Shown: positions 20,013 through 31,819 of the stretch, in pieces
Position numbering within the stretch: the first letter of the stretch is position 1
Layout of the letters: each line of letters opens with the position of its first letter
Source of the DNA: Hofstenia miamia
Lineage: Eukaryota; Xenacoelomorpha; Acoela; Hofsteniidae
DNA: 64,000 nucleotides
NCBI GenBank assembly: GCA_900660155.1
Contig: CABFPE010000872.1
Coordinates: forward strand, 178,641 to 242,640
Reading direction: 5' to 3'
The notes under the pieces: generated by a model
What the model was told of the DNA's origin: nothing
What the model saw: the letters and a program-made list of their open reading frames with translations, nothing else
Databases searched by the model: none
Translations under genes and position numbers: made by a program

Positions 20013-21030
20013 GAGATAATGCAAAAGTGCTGATAATATTTTCCTATAGGTTTTCTTATGTGGTCACATGGAGAAATTCAGTACACCGTTTTTGTAAATG
20101 TAGCCATCTAAAGGACCAATTTATCTCTAATATGGGAATACATATATTGGAAACGAAATTAAAATTAACAATTTATGCTAGCAGAAAATGCTTTGTAGGA
20201 ACAAATTAAAGTATTCTTTTATCTATTGCAAGCAAAGCTGTTACCATAAAAATTTAGGGTGTTGCAAAATCAATCAAGACCAACCTATTAAACCTTTATG
20301 AGCCTTTTCTAAACCATGTATATAGTTATTGCGACATCTACGGTAGGGTGCAAGTGATACAAGTTTTGTTAAGAAACCAATTAAGATAATTAACCGCATT
20401 TGAGGAATTCAAATTACATAAAATTTATCCTATTACCTGGGCGGGGCCTACGTCTAAACAAATAAATGAATTTGTTAAATGCACATAAACAATTTTGTAT
20501 ACATATACTTATATTGAGCTAAATCATTGACGATCTTGATTTTCTTTGACTTTGTGTGAAAATTACATAAAATGAGGCGCACTTTATTGAACAAATAGTG
20601 AAATTCAAAACGTGTACGATGCTAGTCTATAATGCTGAAATGTTGCTATATTTACGATTAACAGTGTATTTAAAACAATTAACACATTTTTTTATAATTT
20701 TCAAAGCATGTATGCCAAAATCGTAAAAAATTCTACTTAAGCATATATCTCGCGATTTGTTCTACTCTAAAATCATGTTATAATACTGAAGAAAATATAA
20801 TAATAATTTAACTGTTTTATTTCTATGTCGTCTGAATAAGGATACTTTTATTAAAATATTGAATGCATGGTACTAAGAACGCTCAGAATTTTGACATTAA
20901 AGTCTTCAACCAATACCATTGCATGGCTAGTTTTTAATGTAATTTTGCTCATGCTAGTGATGATAATGTGGACTAATATAATAAATTAATGTTGCAGCAA
21001 GTACATATATATTGTTTTTTGTTTATTCGA
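20013..21030. other. AT-rich intergenic DNA, nothing recognised
   Basis: Scanned on both strands. There is no domain-like translation, no long repeat and no clear element ends. Confidence 0.5.
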
Positions 21031-21034
21031 GTTC

Positions 21035-21246
21035 TTAATTACAATTCTTCAGAAATCTTAGCATTGGGTATTTTCTTTTCGATCTTAAAATAATTGGTTC
21101 GTGAGTGTAAATTTCTGAATTTAAATTTCCTGATAAGATAGTATCAAAAGCAATTACGTAGTTTTGTTTATTAAAACTTTTGAATTTAATATCATGCTCA
21201 TTAGATCCACCGAGAAGTGCATTTCTTCTTGGATAATCCATCTTGT
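21035..21246 (-). CDS. Possible 3'-terminal exon of an unidentified gene
   Basis: On the minus strand an acceptor-like TTTTTTCAG precedes an open frame reading DKMDYPRRNALLGGSNEHDI and ending FLKNCN at a stop. The amino-acid mix is balanced, without the I/K/N/F excess of chance frames in this AT-rich DNA, and codons such as cca-aga-aga and ggt-gga-tct look protein-like. No family is recognised and no partner exon was found. A 68-residue stand-alone frame starting at the internal ATG is an alternative. Confidence 0.25.
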
Positions 21247-21848
21247 CTGAAAAAACTTTTTGAAAAATGAAAAAGGAATAATGTACTGAGCGCATCTCAA
21301 ATTACATGATGGGTTTAAACAATGCTACCATCCACACTGCATAAGCTGTCAACACAGAAAAATATTCAATTATAATAAATTTTATTTTATCGCATGGTGA
21401 AAGCAGGGAAATAATTTAAATGATGCATTGAATAAAATGAAAATTTTGTTCTTCCAGGTAAATTCCCAAAGAGAGAGCCTATTGCTTAACACATCTTGAA
21501 ATACTTTTTGTTGCATCATTTGAGTTCTCCATTTATATCAGCTAATGTGTTGTTTGCAATTTTTCCTACGATAAGGAAGTTGAAAATAATTCCTAATGTT
21601 AATAGATATTTTCTTCGTCTACAAAAATGAATTTTGAAGATTTGTGTCAATTTGTAAGTCAAAATTGTGTTCCTTCTGTACCATTATAACAAAATACTAG
21701 TTAACAGAGTACATCATTAGAACAAATATATAATTAAGTCGTTTTCATTTGACCTATAAAACTCAAACATGTAGGCATCCAAGTTTAGGATAATTTTTCA
21801 TATTTCGACATTCCTATGAAGATGGAATGCCTACAATGATTGTATCAG

Positions 21849-21992
21849 GATAGTGGGTGCGATTTTAGAACCAGCGCAGAAGATTCTGTGTGCGTTATCC
21901 CTTTCGATTCTGCTAACAAAGTTTATTACGATGCTAAATTAAAAAAAATTGGTACTGCCATTGAAATTAATCATTCAAATGACAGCAATTAA
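21849..21992 (+). CDS. Possible small terminal exon of an unidentified gene
   Basis: After TTGTATCAG|G a frame reads DSGCDFRTSAEDSVCVIPFD, continues SANKVYYDAKLKK and ends HSNDSN at a stop (21990-21992). Composition is protein-like, with two cysteines. It is 47 codons long. No upstream exon or family could be assigned, and chance cannot be excluded. Confidence 0.25.
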   Translation, partial: DSGCDFRTSAEDSVCVIPFDSANKVYYDAKLKKIGTAIEINHSNDSN

Positions 21993-22683
21993 TTGCTAGA
22001 AGTATATACATGTACACTTGTGATGTGCTTAATGGAATAGACATGTACATAAAACAGCAGAAATAATCAATCTCTAAATTTTTGATATTGGGAAAAATAT
22101 TTTCAAATATTTCCCCACTTTCATTTCCAAAAAAATCAAATTTGTCACTTATCGTTTTGCCTATATTCAACCAAAAAAATTAGCTATAGCACAATTTTTT
22201 ACGGCCGCATAACCTGAATTATATAAAATTTATCATAATAATGTTTAGAAATACTATATGAAATCCTAGGTTATGGCGAATACAAAATTTATTATTAGTT
22301 TTTTGGATCGAGATTTATTTTTTTTAGAACAAGCAAATTTCATGCTACACATTTAACACGTCGAAAAACTTATGTTGTTGTGTATAGGCGTTTCTTAGTT
22401 TCCACTTGACATTCTGCTTAAAATAATGTTAAGGATAAAGTGTTCTCGAAAATACATTATCCTTCTTTTAAAAGGGGCCTCAAGATAACATCAAGTTACT
22501 CATTACGTGCCTTAGGGAAATGCCATAGAAAATTACAAGGAATTTGGGCAATTTCTATTGGCTTAACACTAGTATCTGGGGCTGAAGGATCACCCCATTA
22601 GCATTTGATTATTACCCTAAGGGTTGTGAATCTTTCTTAGTAAGATTTGGTGACTCCCTAACTTGTACTTGGGACCATAACTA

Positions 22684-23020
22684 GAGGTGTGCGGAACCAG
22701 TTATATTTTGTCCCCGTCCCGGTCCCGAAAAGTTTATTTTGAGCTAGGCGGTCATTAGCGTCGATAATGAAAATATACAAGGAAGCTAAATGTAAATATA
22801 GCCAACTAAATTATGTGGCTGAAGCTTAACACATCAAAGTAACTAGTGAAATTAATGCTAAGCGCATTATTTCTAAGCAAACTGAATTCTTAATGTGTAA
22901 TATACTAGAGTGAGAATTGGTTATATTATGCACATAAAGGTATCAGGTCCCGAAATATTATTTTTGATACCGGTATCTGGTCCCAGTCCCTGTGGGACTT
23001 GCATTTAGAAATGATAATTT
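22684..23020. repeat. MITE-like patch with GTCCCGGTCCCG motifs
   Basis: It starts tagaggtgtgcggaacc, carries ccccgtcccggtcccg (about 22710) and the opposite-end words caggtcccgaaatatt, ataccggtatctggtccc and agtccctgtgggac (22945-22995). The TAG-GGTGTGCGG start followed by iterated GC motifs matches the style of the MITE at 39962. Exact ends are uncertain. Confidence 0.45.
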
Positions 23021-23671
23021 TTCAATTCAGAAATCAAGAAGTACAAATAGAAAGTGTTAATTAACATTCAAAAATGAAAAAAATACAATTATTCGAATTC
23101 AGTATATGTTATTATATATCGTAAATAATCACTTAGAAATCAAAACTGACATTTAGAAAATCATAGTTTACACTTAGAAACAAAAACGACATTCAGAATT
23201 AGTCAATTAACAGTCAGAAATAAAAAAATTATGATTCAGTAATCCTTAATTGCATCAAGAAATGATTAATTAAAATTTATCAGTAGAGCATTTATTTATT
23301 TCATTGACAGAAGACCAGATATAATATATAATGGATTATGGGTTAATATAATAATACAATGGTAATATTACTTCATGGAACGAGGCATCACTATAATGAA
23401 ACTTCTATTAACTTGAATTAAAAAAAACTGCTTAAATAGCAAGCCTATAGTTTAGTTACACAAACTATTGTAACAATGTACATATATCTAATTTTTAGGT
23501 GAGCTTTAATCATGATTGCGCAATTTGTAGAAAAACTTTAGAGGGAAAAGTTGTTTGTGCCTTAATCCATGCACATATATTTGTCAGGAAAAATTACTTG
23601 AGTAAATCTTCGAAAAATAACAGTTGCCAATGTGTCCCACTGAAATTTTGTCATAAATCCAAAGAACCAGA

Positions 23672-24464
23672 AAAATGACTTCCCAAGTAAAAAATTTGTG
23701 ACGCTAACGGTTATTTTTCAGTTATTTTTGAACGGAAACGGTTATGGTTATTAAAAATCCGTTTATTTTTTGTCATTTTATAACGAAAATGGTTTTTGTT
23801 AATTTTTGGTTATTTAATGACGGAAACGGTTTGGTATTTAAATGCCTATTTTTTTGGTTAATCAACATTAGAGTCAAATTAATATATTCATAAATTGATT
23901 CTATAAAAATAATAAAAATTTATTTAATCAAACCTTTAAAAATAGTTTTCGGAAACATTATTCATCAAAAAGGTATGATAGCAGATTTACTCCATTTTCT
24001 AAAAGTTTAGTCAATATTGTGTCAATAATATAAATTTAGAATAATCATATATAGCAGAAAATGCATGAATGAGAAGTAGGCTTCCGTAAATTAGTGGTGG
24101 AAATGATCTTGTATAAATGAACAGTTATTTCCTCAAGATGACGAATTGTCGTAAACAGTAATGCACTTTGCAATGGGTTAATGGTTGCAAGAGCGCATGG
24201 TACTTTAGTAAAACAAATGCCTACAATGCAAAATTTGTTATGTATGCCGTTTATATTTTGCAAAATGGAAAGAATAATTTCTCGTAAATATGGTTAAAAT
24301 TTGGTTTAATTTTGGTTTCAGAAAACCGTTTTTTTATTGGTTAAAAACTGGTTTTGGACTGGACATTTAACCAAAAATTAACGTTAAAAAACGGTTTTAT
24401 AACGATTTTGGTTATTAAATAACGGTTTATTTTTGGGTAAAATAGTCATTTTTTGCTTGGGAAG
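23672..24464. mobile_element. MITE with TTCCCAAG ends and AACGGTT subterminal motifs
   Basis: The left end TTCCCAAGTAAAAAAT pairs with the complement of the right end TTCCCAAGCAAAAAAT at 24450-24465. The words aacggtt, acggaaacgg and aaaaccg cluster within 200 bp of both ends and are absent from the centre. No coding capacity. I could not identify a convincing target duplication. Confidence 0.65.
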
Positions 24465-24466
24465 GA

Positions 24467-24844
24467 AGGTTGCAGTATTGATCGCATTGTTAAAATGGCA
24501 AATGAGGGAGGTGGCCAGATTAATTTAGCAAACACTATTAATTCAATAGAAAACCGCATATCACTAAAAAAAAGTGAGGAAAGGGATTTTAAGGGGCATG
24601 ATTCAGCGAAACCAAATATTATGAGTGACAAAAAAATTGATCAACTAGGAGAATAGATCAAAGAAAACAAAAGCTTCAATTTTAAGATTGGCAGCTTACA
24701 GTCAAATGCTAACCCAATTGAAGGTGTTTGGAATAAGCACAACTTGCTGTTTCGAAACAAAATAACCTTGCCACCCACGATTGGAACTGGTTTAATTGAG
24801 CAGAGGAGCCAATATCTGAAAAAACTGCATAGCAATATCTTTTG
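24467..24844 (+). pseudogene. Coding-like fragment of unknown family
   Basis: One frame stays open across this stretch except for one stop at 24654-24656. It gives a hydrophilic run (INLANTINSIENRISLKKSE) and then NPIEGVWNKHNLLFRNKI and LIEQRSQYLKKLHSNIF to a final stop. The composition is protein-like. I do not recognise it. It abuts a MITE on the left and lies 190 bp before the large repeat copy at 25031, so it could be a remnant of either a mobile-element gene or a host exon. Confidence 0.3.
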
Positions 24845-25030
24845 ATTTTATCATTTTATCAATGGATGCTTTTTTCCAAATAGTTATACCAACATTGTAT
24901 TATGCTATTCTTAACCCATAATCCATTATGTATAATACCTGGTAATTAGCAAAGCAAATAATTTATTCCTTCAAAATATTTTCCCAATACATCAATACAA
25001 GAACTCTAAAGATGTGGAAGTCCGAGAGCA

Positions 25031-25845
25031 CTGTGACATAATCCATCAAAACTTCATGATTGGTCAAGATGAGAGAAAAAGATGAAGGAAACAAAGACTA
25101 AAATTATTAATATTGATTATAATGATTAAAATGTAAATCATGATAGGATTGATTATTTTCACTTTGTAAATGTTTTGTGCAATTATATCTAAAATTATAC
25201 TCGACAGTATTTGACAAAACAAAAGATGGTCAAACAGCGTAGTCAAATTAACGCTGACGTTGCGTAATCTAGCAGAAATATTAAGCGAGGGAAAAACCGT
25301 AAACAAGAAAGATTAACAGGTACTAGTCGAGTATTTAGTTGTTTATTACCAAGTGCTATAAATATATTGAACAGGATGTAATCAATGATGAGCAAATCTA
25401 CTTTGGATTCATTTTCTTTTGTCAGGTTATTTTATATATTCTGATGGAAAGCTAAACGTCTACGAGCTAGGGTAATTGTATGGTGGTTCCCACATCCGGT
25501 TAAAGGTATGCTGGAGCAGCCTCCTAATAGCTATTCCACAGCGGGGAGGGCGACAGCTGTAGTTACCTGGTGTGCTCTTAGGTTACGGATAGGTATAGGA
25601 GTTTTTTACCGTTATAGCTTTCCTAATTGTCATTGCTTGTCCGATAGTGTTATCGCAGCCTGTAGGTTTTACATGTCAATTATTTTACCGATGAACTCAA
25701 GTTATTTATTACATTCATTATGTTACATGCCGATTGATGGCTTAATAGTGTTTACATTTAAACGGTTATTACGATTGTATTTTGATATTCTATTACACAT
25801 AGTTTATTTAATAGTCATTACATGTTGCTCAACGTTTTATACAGT
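25031..25845 (+). repeat. Copy of the long terminal repeat-unit of the 35-kb orphan element
   Basis: From about 25031 to the gap at 25846 this sequence is almost identical, in inverted orientation, to 34556-35336. Both contain the same tracts: acataatccatcaaa, a tcatgataggattg block, ggtatgctggagcagcc, and an open frame starting MLEQPPNSYSTAGRATAVV. It differs by few substitutions and a 28-bp insertion at 25475-25502. The coding segment that adjoins the other copy is absent here, so this is a solo or truncated end, or a second element cut by the assembly gap. Confidence 0.85.
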
Positions 25846-26845
25846 NNNNNNNNNNNNNNNNNNNNNNNNNNNNNNNNNNNNNNNNNNNNNNNNNNNNNNN
25901 NNNNNNNNNNNNNNNNNNNNNNNNNNNNNNNNNNNNNNNNNNNNNNNNNNNNNNNNNNNNNNNNNNNNNNNNNNNNNNNNNNNNNNNNNNNNNNNNNNNN
26001 NNNNNNNNNNNNNNNNNNNNNNNNNNNNNNNNNNNNNNNNNNNNNNNNNNNNNNNNNNNNNNNNNNNNNNNNNNNNNNNNNNNNNNNNNNNNNNNNNNNN
26101 NNNNNNNNNNNNNNNNNNNNNNNNNNNNNNNNNNNNNNNNNNNNNNNNNNNNNNNNNNNNNNNNNNNNNNNNNNNNNNNNNNNNNNNNNNNNNNNNNNNN
26201 NNNNNNNNNNNNNNNNNNNNNNNNNNNNNNNNNNNNNNNNNNNNNNNNNNNNNNNNNNNNNNNNNNNNNNNNNNNNNNNNNNNNNNNNNNNNNNNNNNNN
26301 NNNNNNNNNNNNNNNNNNNNNNNNNNNNNNNNNNNNNNNNNNNNNNNNNNNNNNNNNNNNNNNNNNNNNNNNNNNNNNNNNNNNNNNNNNNNNNNNNNNN
26401 NNNNNNNNNNNNNNNNNNNNNNNNNNNNNNNNNNNNNNNNNNNNNNNNNNNNNNNNNNNNNNNNNNNNNNNNNNNNNNNNNNNNNNNNNNNNNNNNNNNN
26501 NNNNNNNNNNNNNNNNNNNNNNNNNNNNNNNNNNNNNNNNNNNNNNNNNNNNNNNNNNNNNNNNNNNNNNNNNNNNNNNNNNNNNNNNNNNNNNNNNNNN
26601 NNNNNNNNNNNNNNNNNNNNNNNNNNNNNNNNNNNNNNNNNNNNNNNNNNNNNNNNNNNNNNNNNNNNNNNNNNNNNNNNNNNNNNNNNNNNNNNNNNNN
26701 NNNNNNNNNNNNNNNNNNNNNNNNNNNNNNNNNNNNNNNNNNNNNNNNNNNNNNNNNNNNNNNNNNNNNNNNNNNNNNNNNNNNNNNNNNNNNNNNNNNN
26801 NNNNNNNNNNNNNNNNNNNNNNNNNNNNNNNNNNNNNNNNNNNNN
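25846..26845. other. Assembly gap (1000 N)
   Basis: Exactly 1000 N, a placeholder length. Frames reported across it are artefacts. Confidence 0.99.

Positions 26846-26902
<57 letters not shown>
26846..26902. repeat. (TTA)n microsatellite
   Basis: About 18 uninterrupted TTA units directly after the gap. Confidence 0.97.
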
Positions 26903-26972
26903 GGGCTATATTACCAAAAATGTTGGAGTAACAAAAACAGTGATAAATAAAAATATACAAATCGTAGTCAAT

Positions 26973-28963
26973 TTATGGATCTGAATATTCGACACTTAGA
27001 GCAACCACAGCATATGAAAAAAGTACATGAATTGTTAATATCAAAAGAGTGCAGTCTATCATAAAAAAGGAGCGAAGCTGTGTTTTCAATTTTGACGGTG
27101 AATTATTATAAGGTCGGATATCTGTATTTCTCATTAGATAATTAACAGTGTAAATCACACGGGAGAAATAATTGTGATCACCTTTGATAGTATTGGATCT
27201 CGTTGGAACGAAAAATGTATGTCGACGGGTAGAGTTTTTAGAGGAGATTTTGAAAAATGTTGCAAAGTCTATGTCGATGCTGCCATTCGAAATACGATTA
27301 AGCAGGAGTAGGTCGTTATAGTCAAATAAATATGAGATGGGCATAGATTTACATAATCGTAGTAAATCAATGTAAGGTTTGTGATAAAGACCTGTTATCC
27401 AACGAAGCTGACGTAGGTGGAATCTTTCCATTTTTTTTAGAATTGTGATTGCGGGAACCAGACTTGCGAAGCGTATAGTAACGTTGCGATAACATGCAAA
27501 TAATAAAGTTGATATTTGCAAGATAGTGAGAGTGAAGAGGGCATTACTTTTTGTAGTAAAAAGGCCGACTTTGTACATTTTTCGATAATCTTATTTCCAT
27601 GTAGATTCTATGAATAACCCTAAATCTTTCACATAGTCACTGGATTTTAAAGAGTCGAATGATAAACTAATTTTAAAATTAGGAGCATAGGATCTAGTTC
27701 GAGAGAACTTAATTACCTCAGTTTTGCTGTAATTAAACTTCATATTGATCTGAGCCCAGTTACTAATAAAAATTTCGTCCAAAATTAAATTATTGTTTGA
27801 TAAGTAGAGAAATTTAGAATCATCGGCATATAAGAAACGTGAAGAGCAGAGAAGAGACTCAGGAAGATCATTGATGAACACCAAGAAGAATAAAGGACCC
27901 AGGACACTACCTTGAGGCACACCTGATTTAATTGCAAGAGGTTGAGAAATCGCATCTTTAATTTTGACACACTGGCTGCGATGGGAGAGATAGCTAGATA
28001 AGAGGGACATTATATCGTCACCAATATTGAAGCGTCTAAGTTTATGTAGCAATATTTTATGATCCACTTTGTCAAAAGCCTTTTCAAAATCCATGTATAG
28101 ACTAATGGGCTCTACATTATTATCAAGGTTTTTGTAAATACTATCAAGATATAACAGTAGCTGTGACGTAGTAGATCTCCTTTGTAAGAAACCATGCTGA
28201 CTAATCGTAAAATATAGGGATAAAGATGCTTGAAAATTATTTTTTCAAAGATAATAGAGAGGCGAGGAAGAATACTGATTGGTCTATATGAGCCGAGCCA
28301 ACATTGGTCTTATCTCCACTTTTGAAGAAGGGCGTAATATACGCAATCTTCCAAATGTCAGGTATTATCATAGCAGCTACAATTAAGGAAAATAACTGAA
28401 GAACAAACGGAGCAATAGTATGAGAAAGCTTGCTCAACAGCAAGGGTGGTATTCCGTCAGCATGGACAGTTGAGGACGAGCTTGAACTTAATTGCTTGAA
28501 TACGTCTCCATAAAATATAACAAGGTTTGAAAAGTTAATTGATCAGCTCTTGGTGTAAATTGAATAGTCCTCCAATCGTAGTAATCAAACAACCCAGATT
28601 ACTGAAGTTCGTAATAAAATATGAGTTAAAGAGTTGAGCAATTTGAAAAGAGGAGGTAGCAGAAAGGTTGTTAAGATTCATCGTCTCAGGAATTGTTGCA
28701 TAGTTTGCAAGATTGCGAATATATTTATGAGCCATGTTCACATTAAAATTTTTAAATGAGAAAAACATTAACAGTCTGTCCAGTTCAACAGAGTCTGAAA
28801 GTTCTTGTTGAAGACTTAAAAGCTGTTGATTACCACGTTGCGGATAATGACGAGAGTATTTTCGGCGCTCAGTGTTACCCTTATTAAATAAGTGTACCGA
28901 ATGCGACGAAAAATAATGTGTTAAACATCGCCTTTTTTCTAGGAATGAAGAAGTCCATACCAC
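26973..28963 (-). pseudogene. LINE ORF2 reverse-transcriptase part, minus strand
   Basis: Minus-strand frames give the body of a jockey/CR1/L2-like ORF2 protein. A linker (SFQIAQLFNSYFITNFSN) comes first, then DIWKIAYITPFFKSGDKTN. The RT core follows: MDFEKAFDKVDHKILLHKL, SGVPQGSVLGPLFFLVFIND, and the catalytic FLYADDSKFLYL. Next are a WAQINMKFNYSKTEVIKF thumb-type block and a C-terminal region ILKKMERFHLRQLRWITG at 26973-27578. The catalytic YADD is intact, but the frame is broken between 28.24 and 28.10 kb and near 27.58 kb. It lines up with the ORF1 and endonuclease start at 31.6-32.6 kb as one element, split by the plus-strand LINE. Confidence 0.85.
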
Positions 28964-29131
28964 TGATGATAGTGTGAAGCCAATAATTCAATAAGATATT
29001 TGGATTGAATAGTAAAGTAGGGCTGTAATGAAATTGCTTCAGATAAAGGCTGAATGATTTAAAACATCTTTTTGAAAAAGTGAATTTAGGCAGACCATAT
29101 TTCTCATATTATACAGTTTATTAGGTTTTAT

Positions 29132-29452
29132 ATGAGCCTTCGAAATTGCAAAAACCGTGCAAACACGGCCCCAAACAACAATGATTTGGTGATCCATGAC
29201 TTGGCTAAGCTGTGTAAAGATGACGATGACAGCATCCACCTGGTTGAATGTACAGGGCCGGGATTGAATGATGAGGGCTGCGTGGCCTGGCTGCCGATCT
29301 GGCTTTCTAGGAAGATACCTAGGGGTTTCCTGTCCCGCGACTTCTTTGCGGCTTCTGTGCGAATTCTTCACTTCAAGCGATGCCCAAACCCAACCCGCCT
29401 ACGACAACCTACGCTGAGGCAGCTACTCCCTTACCTTCCGCAGCTGAGTTGA
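29132..29452 (+). pseudogene. Upstream coding remnant of the plus-strand LINE
   Basis: An open frame of 106 codons in the G+C-rich 5' part of the element (LAKLCKDDDDSIHLVECTGP; RDFFAASVRILHFKRCPN). The position suits an ORF1-like or early ORF2 region, but no zinc-knuckle or endonuclease motif is visible. Function is inferred only from position. Confidence 0.35.
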
Positions 29453-29745
29453 TTAAAGTTATTTGTAGTGAACAATAAGAACGCTGGTTTGAAACCATGT
29501 AAAACAGAGCAAGGGGATGTAAGTCGAGTCTTGGAGATGTTCAATGACCATAAGCTGGCTATCAGCGCCGAATCCATTAGGCTTTCATACGTCTTAACAA
29601 TGTACTGGACTTACGCCACAGTAATTTATGCCACTTCATAGATACCTTGGAAAGAAACTCAATCAATACGATAAGCGTTATCCAGGAAATCAATGATAAA
29701 GTTGAGCACTTTTACAACTGTATCTTCCATGCCATGTCTGTGATC

Positions 29746-30080
29746 CAGACTTGTCAACGAACCGACATTCCCAAACTCGGCTCGGCTCGGCTCGCCACAT
29801 AAAATCTTTGAATGAGGCTCGTTTTAGCTCGGTATTTTTTTAAAAATATTGTGCTCAAAGAATATTTTACATAGCTCTTCCTATTATTTAATAAACATTT
29901 CTTAAATAAGATTATAGGAAAGGCATACTGACTGCAAAAAATAAGAAAAATCTCCACAATAAAATTAAAAAGCAGAACTATAAACTTGCTTTGCCTAAAA
30001 TAGGCTTGTTTTGGGCTCGTTGTATATCAAATACTGTGCTCAAGCTCGGCTTGGATCGACTCGGCTCGTTGACAAGTCTG
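29746..30080. mobile_element. 335-bp hAT-type MITE inside the plus-strand LINE
   Basis: Ends CAGACTTGTCAACGA...CGAG pair with the complement of the right end CAGACTTGTCAACGAGCCGA. The flanks CTGTGATC (29738-29745) and CTGGGATC (30081-30088) agree at 7 of 8 bases, an aged 8-bp target duplication. GGCTCGGCTCGG motifs cluster at both ends and the middle is AT-rich. The LINE coding sequence resumes directly after the right end. Confidence 0.85.
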
Positions 30081-30084
30081 CTGG

Positions 30085-31408
30085 GATCCCCTTCCGCCAT
30101 GTTCAAGCTTCTGATGCAAGTCCCCCCTGGTTCTCAAAGACTGTACTTGATATAATTGACAAAAAGCAACAAGCTTTTAACCAAAACAATACTCACAAAC
30201 TGCGTCATTTCACAGCAAAACTATCTGATGCCATCATAAATGCCAAGAAGGGTTGTCTTCAGTCCTGTTCAGGAGCTCGCCAATCCTGGGCACTGTATAA
30301 TTCCTTCACTAAAGGATGCAATAAGCCAAATATTGGTAATATCCTAGCGAAATACACCTCAATTAAAACCGCACTCAATGATATAGCTGCAAAATTCCAA
30401 GGCTCCATGGTTCATGGTGACAGTATTCTGTCTTCTCATCCTGGTGTCTCTGCAAATAGCTTCGCTGAGACTAGCCCATTCGCAGTGCTAAAGTACCTCG
30501 ATGGCCTCAAAAACGCTGGTATTGGGGCCGGTGGTATTCCAAACAAAATTTACAAGAGCGCCTCTCACTTACTTGCTGAACCTTTGTCTAATATCATTAA
30601 TACTTCTTTCCGCCTGAGTTGTGTTCCGAGAAAGTTCAAGATTGCTAATGTCATTCCTTTGCCAAAAGTGAGCATGCCTGACATCAGTGATCTTCGTCCA
30701 ATATCTCTTTTATCAATTCAATCGAAGTGTCTCGAATTCATGGCTCTACGTAATCTTAAACCACATATCGTTCCGCTGATTGACAAAGCACAACAAGCTT
30801 ATTGGAAGGGAAGGTCTACATGTACAGCTATGATTCGGCTTGTTGACGAAATTATTCGATTTCTGGATGCAGGAAATGACGTACTGCTACAGGCTTTCGA
30901 TCTAAGGAAGACCTTTGACACTGTCCCTCACAGCCGACTTTTATTGAAGCTTTCTAATTGCGGCATTCCAATTTCCTTTGTGAACTGGCTATCTGACTAC
31001 CTTACAAACCGGAGCTTCCGTGTATCACATTCCGGTGTTTTTAGCTATTTCTTATCTGTCGTGAGTGGAGTGCCGCAAGGATCCTTGATCGGGCCTCTGC
31101 TCTTTATTCTCTACATCTCTGATTTTTCAGGTATTCATGGTCTGCTGATCAAATTGGCGATCCTACTTGATAAGTTTTGCTCTATCAACTCACTCTTGCT
31201 GAATAAGAAGAAGTCTGTCCAAATGATCATCTCCACACGCAAGGCCAATAGAGTCTCACACACACTTCCCGATGTCGACATCCCTGTTGTTGATAATGCC
31301 AAAATACTGGGCATTATAATTGACTCTAATCTTAACTGGCATTACCACTTTGATACAGTCATGAAAAGAATCTCAATTTTTCCCTTTTATGAAACTCTTA
31401 ATCACTAA
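30085..31408 (+). pseudogene. RT domain of the plus-strand LINE, catalytic block missing
   Basis: A long open frame with typical non-LTR RT landmarks: KFKIANVIPLPKV, DLRPISLLSIQSKCLE, a modified catalytic helix QAFDLRKTFDTVPHSRLL (first catalytic Asp in AFDLRKTFD), and SGVPQGSLIGPLLFILYISD. The following FADD catalytic block, expected about 20 residues later, is absent: the frame jumps to LLDKFCSINSLLLNKKKS, the downstream N.L.LN..KS block, and then ILGIIIDSNLNWHYHF. An in-frame internal deletion therefore removed the active site. The frame is otherwise open, which suggests a fairly young but dead copy. Confidence 0.85.
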
Positions 31409-31524
31409 AAATTCTTAGTTTTATTTCGTGTTTAAGTTTTATTTTTGATTTTATGTGCGCATAGTTCGTACCATTCTTCTATGTATTTGCATTTTTTATT
31501 GACTACAAGTGAAAATATACGCGT

Positions 31525-31562
31525 TTCTTCTTCTTCTTCTTCTTCTTCTTCTTCTTCTTCTT
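31525..31562 (+). repeat. (TTC)n tract, probable LINE 3' tail
   Basis: About twelve TTC units immediately after the 3' untranslated part of the plus-strand LINE, at the junction with the interrupted minus-strand LINE. Confidence 0.9.
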
Positions 31563-31564
31563 TA

Positions 31565-31716
31565 TACGAAGGGATATTTAGAAAATCATGGTTAATATCT
31601 TTGGTCAACCAAGTTTTTGTTAAAAATATGAGATCATGAGAAAATGACAATAATATTCCATTAATAGAGGTAACTTTCGATATCGTTAACAAGCCGTGGC
31701 AATTAAGTGATGACAA
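31565..31716 (-). pseudogene. Start of the endonuclease domain of the minus-strand LINE
   Basis: The minus-strand frame reads NCHGLLTISKVTSINGILL then HDLIFLTKTWLTKDINHDF. This is the opening of an apurinic-type LINE endonuclease (the N-x-R/G-L...i-x-x-L...pD-i-x-x-x-T-E-T-W-L pattern, with K for the usual E in the ETWL motif). It stops at the (TTC)n tract, where the other LINE is inserted. Confidence 0.7.
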
Positions 31717-31819
31717 GAAAGTAAGAAATTACGATTGTTAGTATTGCAATCGCTCTGATTAATTACTGATCTAAGTCAACATGATCTATCCTGAGATCAA
31801 AGCCATTCCCTAGCATTTG

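Larger units (their letters stand above)
29130..31562 (+). mobile_element. Second LINE, plus strand, inserted in the first
   Basis: A G+C-richer plus-strand retrotransposon copy. The part 30085-31408 encodes an RT domain. The 3' end appears to be the (TTC)n tract at 31525-31562, the sort of simple-repeat tail that CR1/L2/jockey relatives carry. Its left boundary is approximate (between about 29040 and 29130). On either side are parts of the same minus-strand LINE, which makes this the later insertion. A 335-bp MITE lies within it. Confidence 0.7.

Noticed and set aside
25508-26950. Long open frames across the N run (also at 38510-39784 and 56536-57801)
   Set aside because: They are open only because N codons are not stops. 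The real sequence at each side is repeat or microsatellite.
31445-31639. Frames coding long Ser or Glu runs
   Set aside because: Translation of the (TTC)n tract, not a gene.
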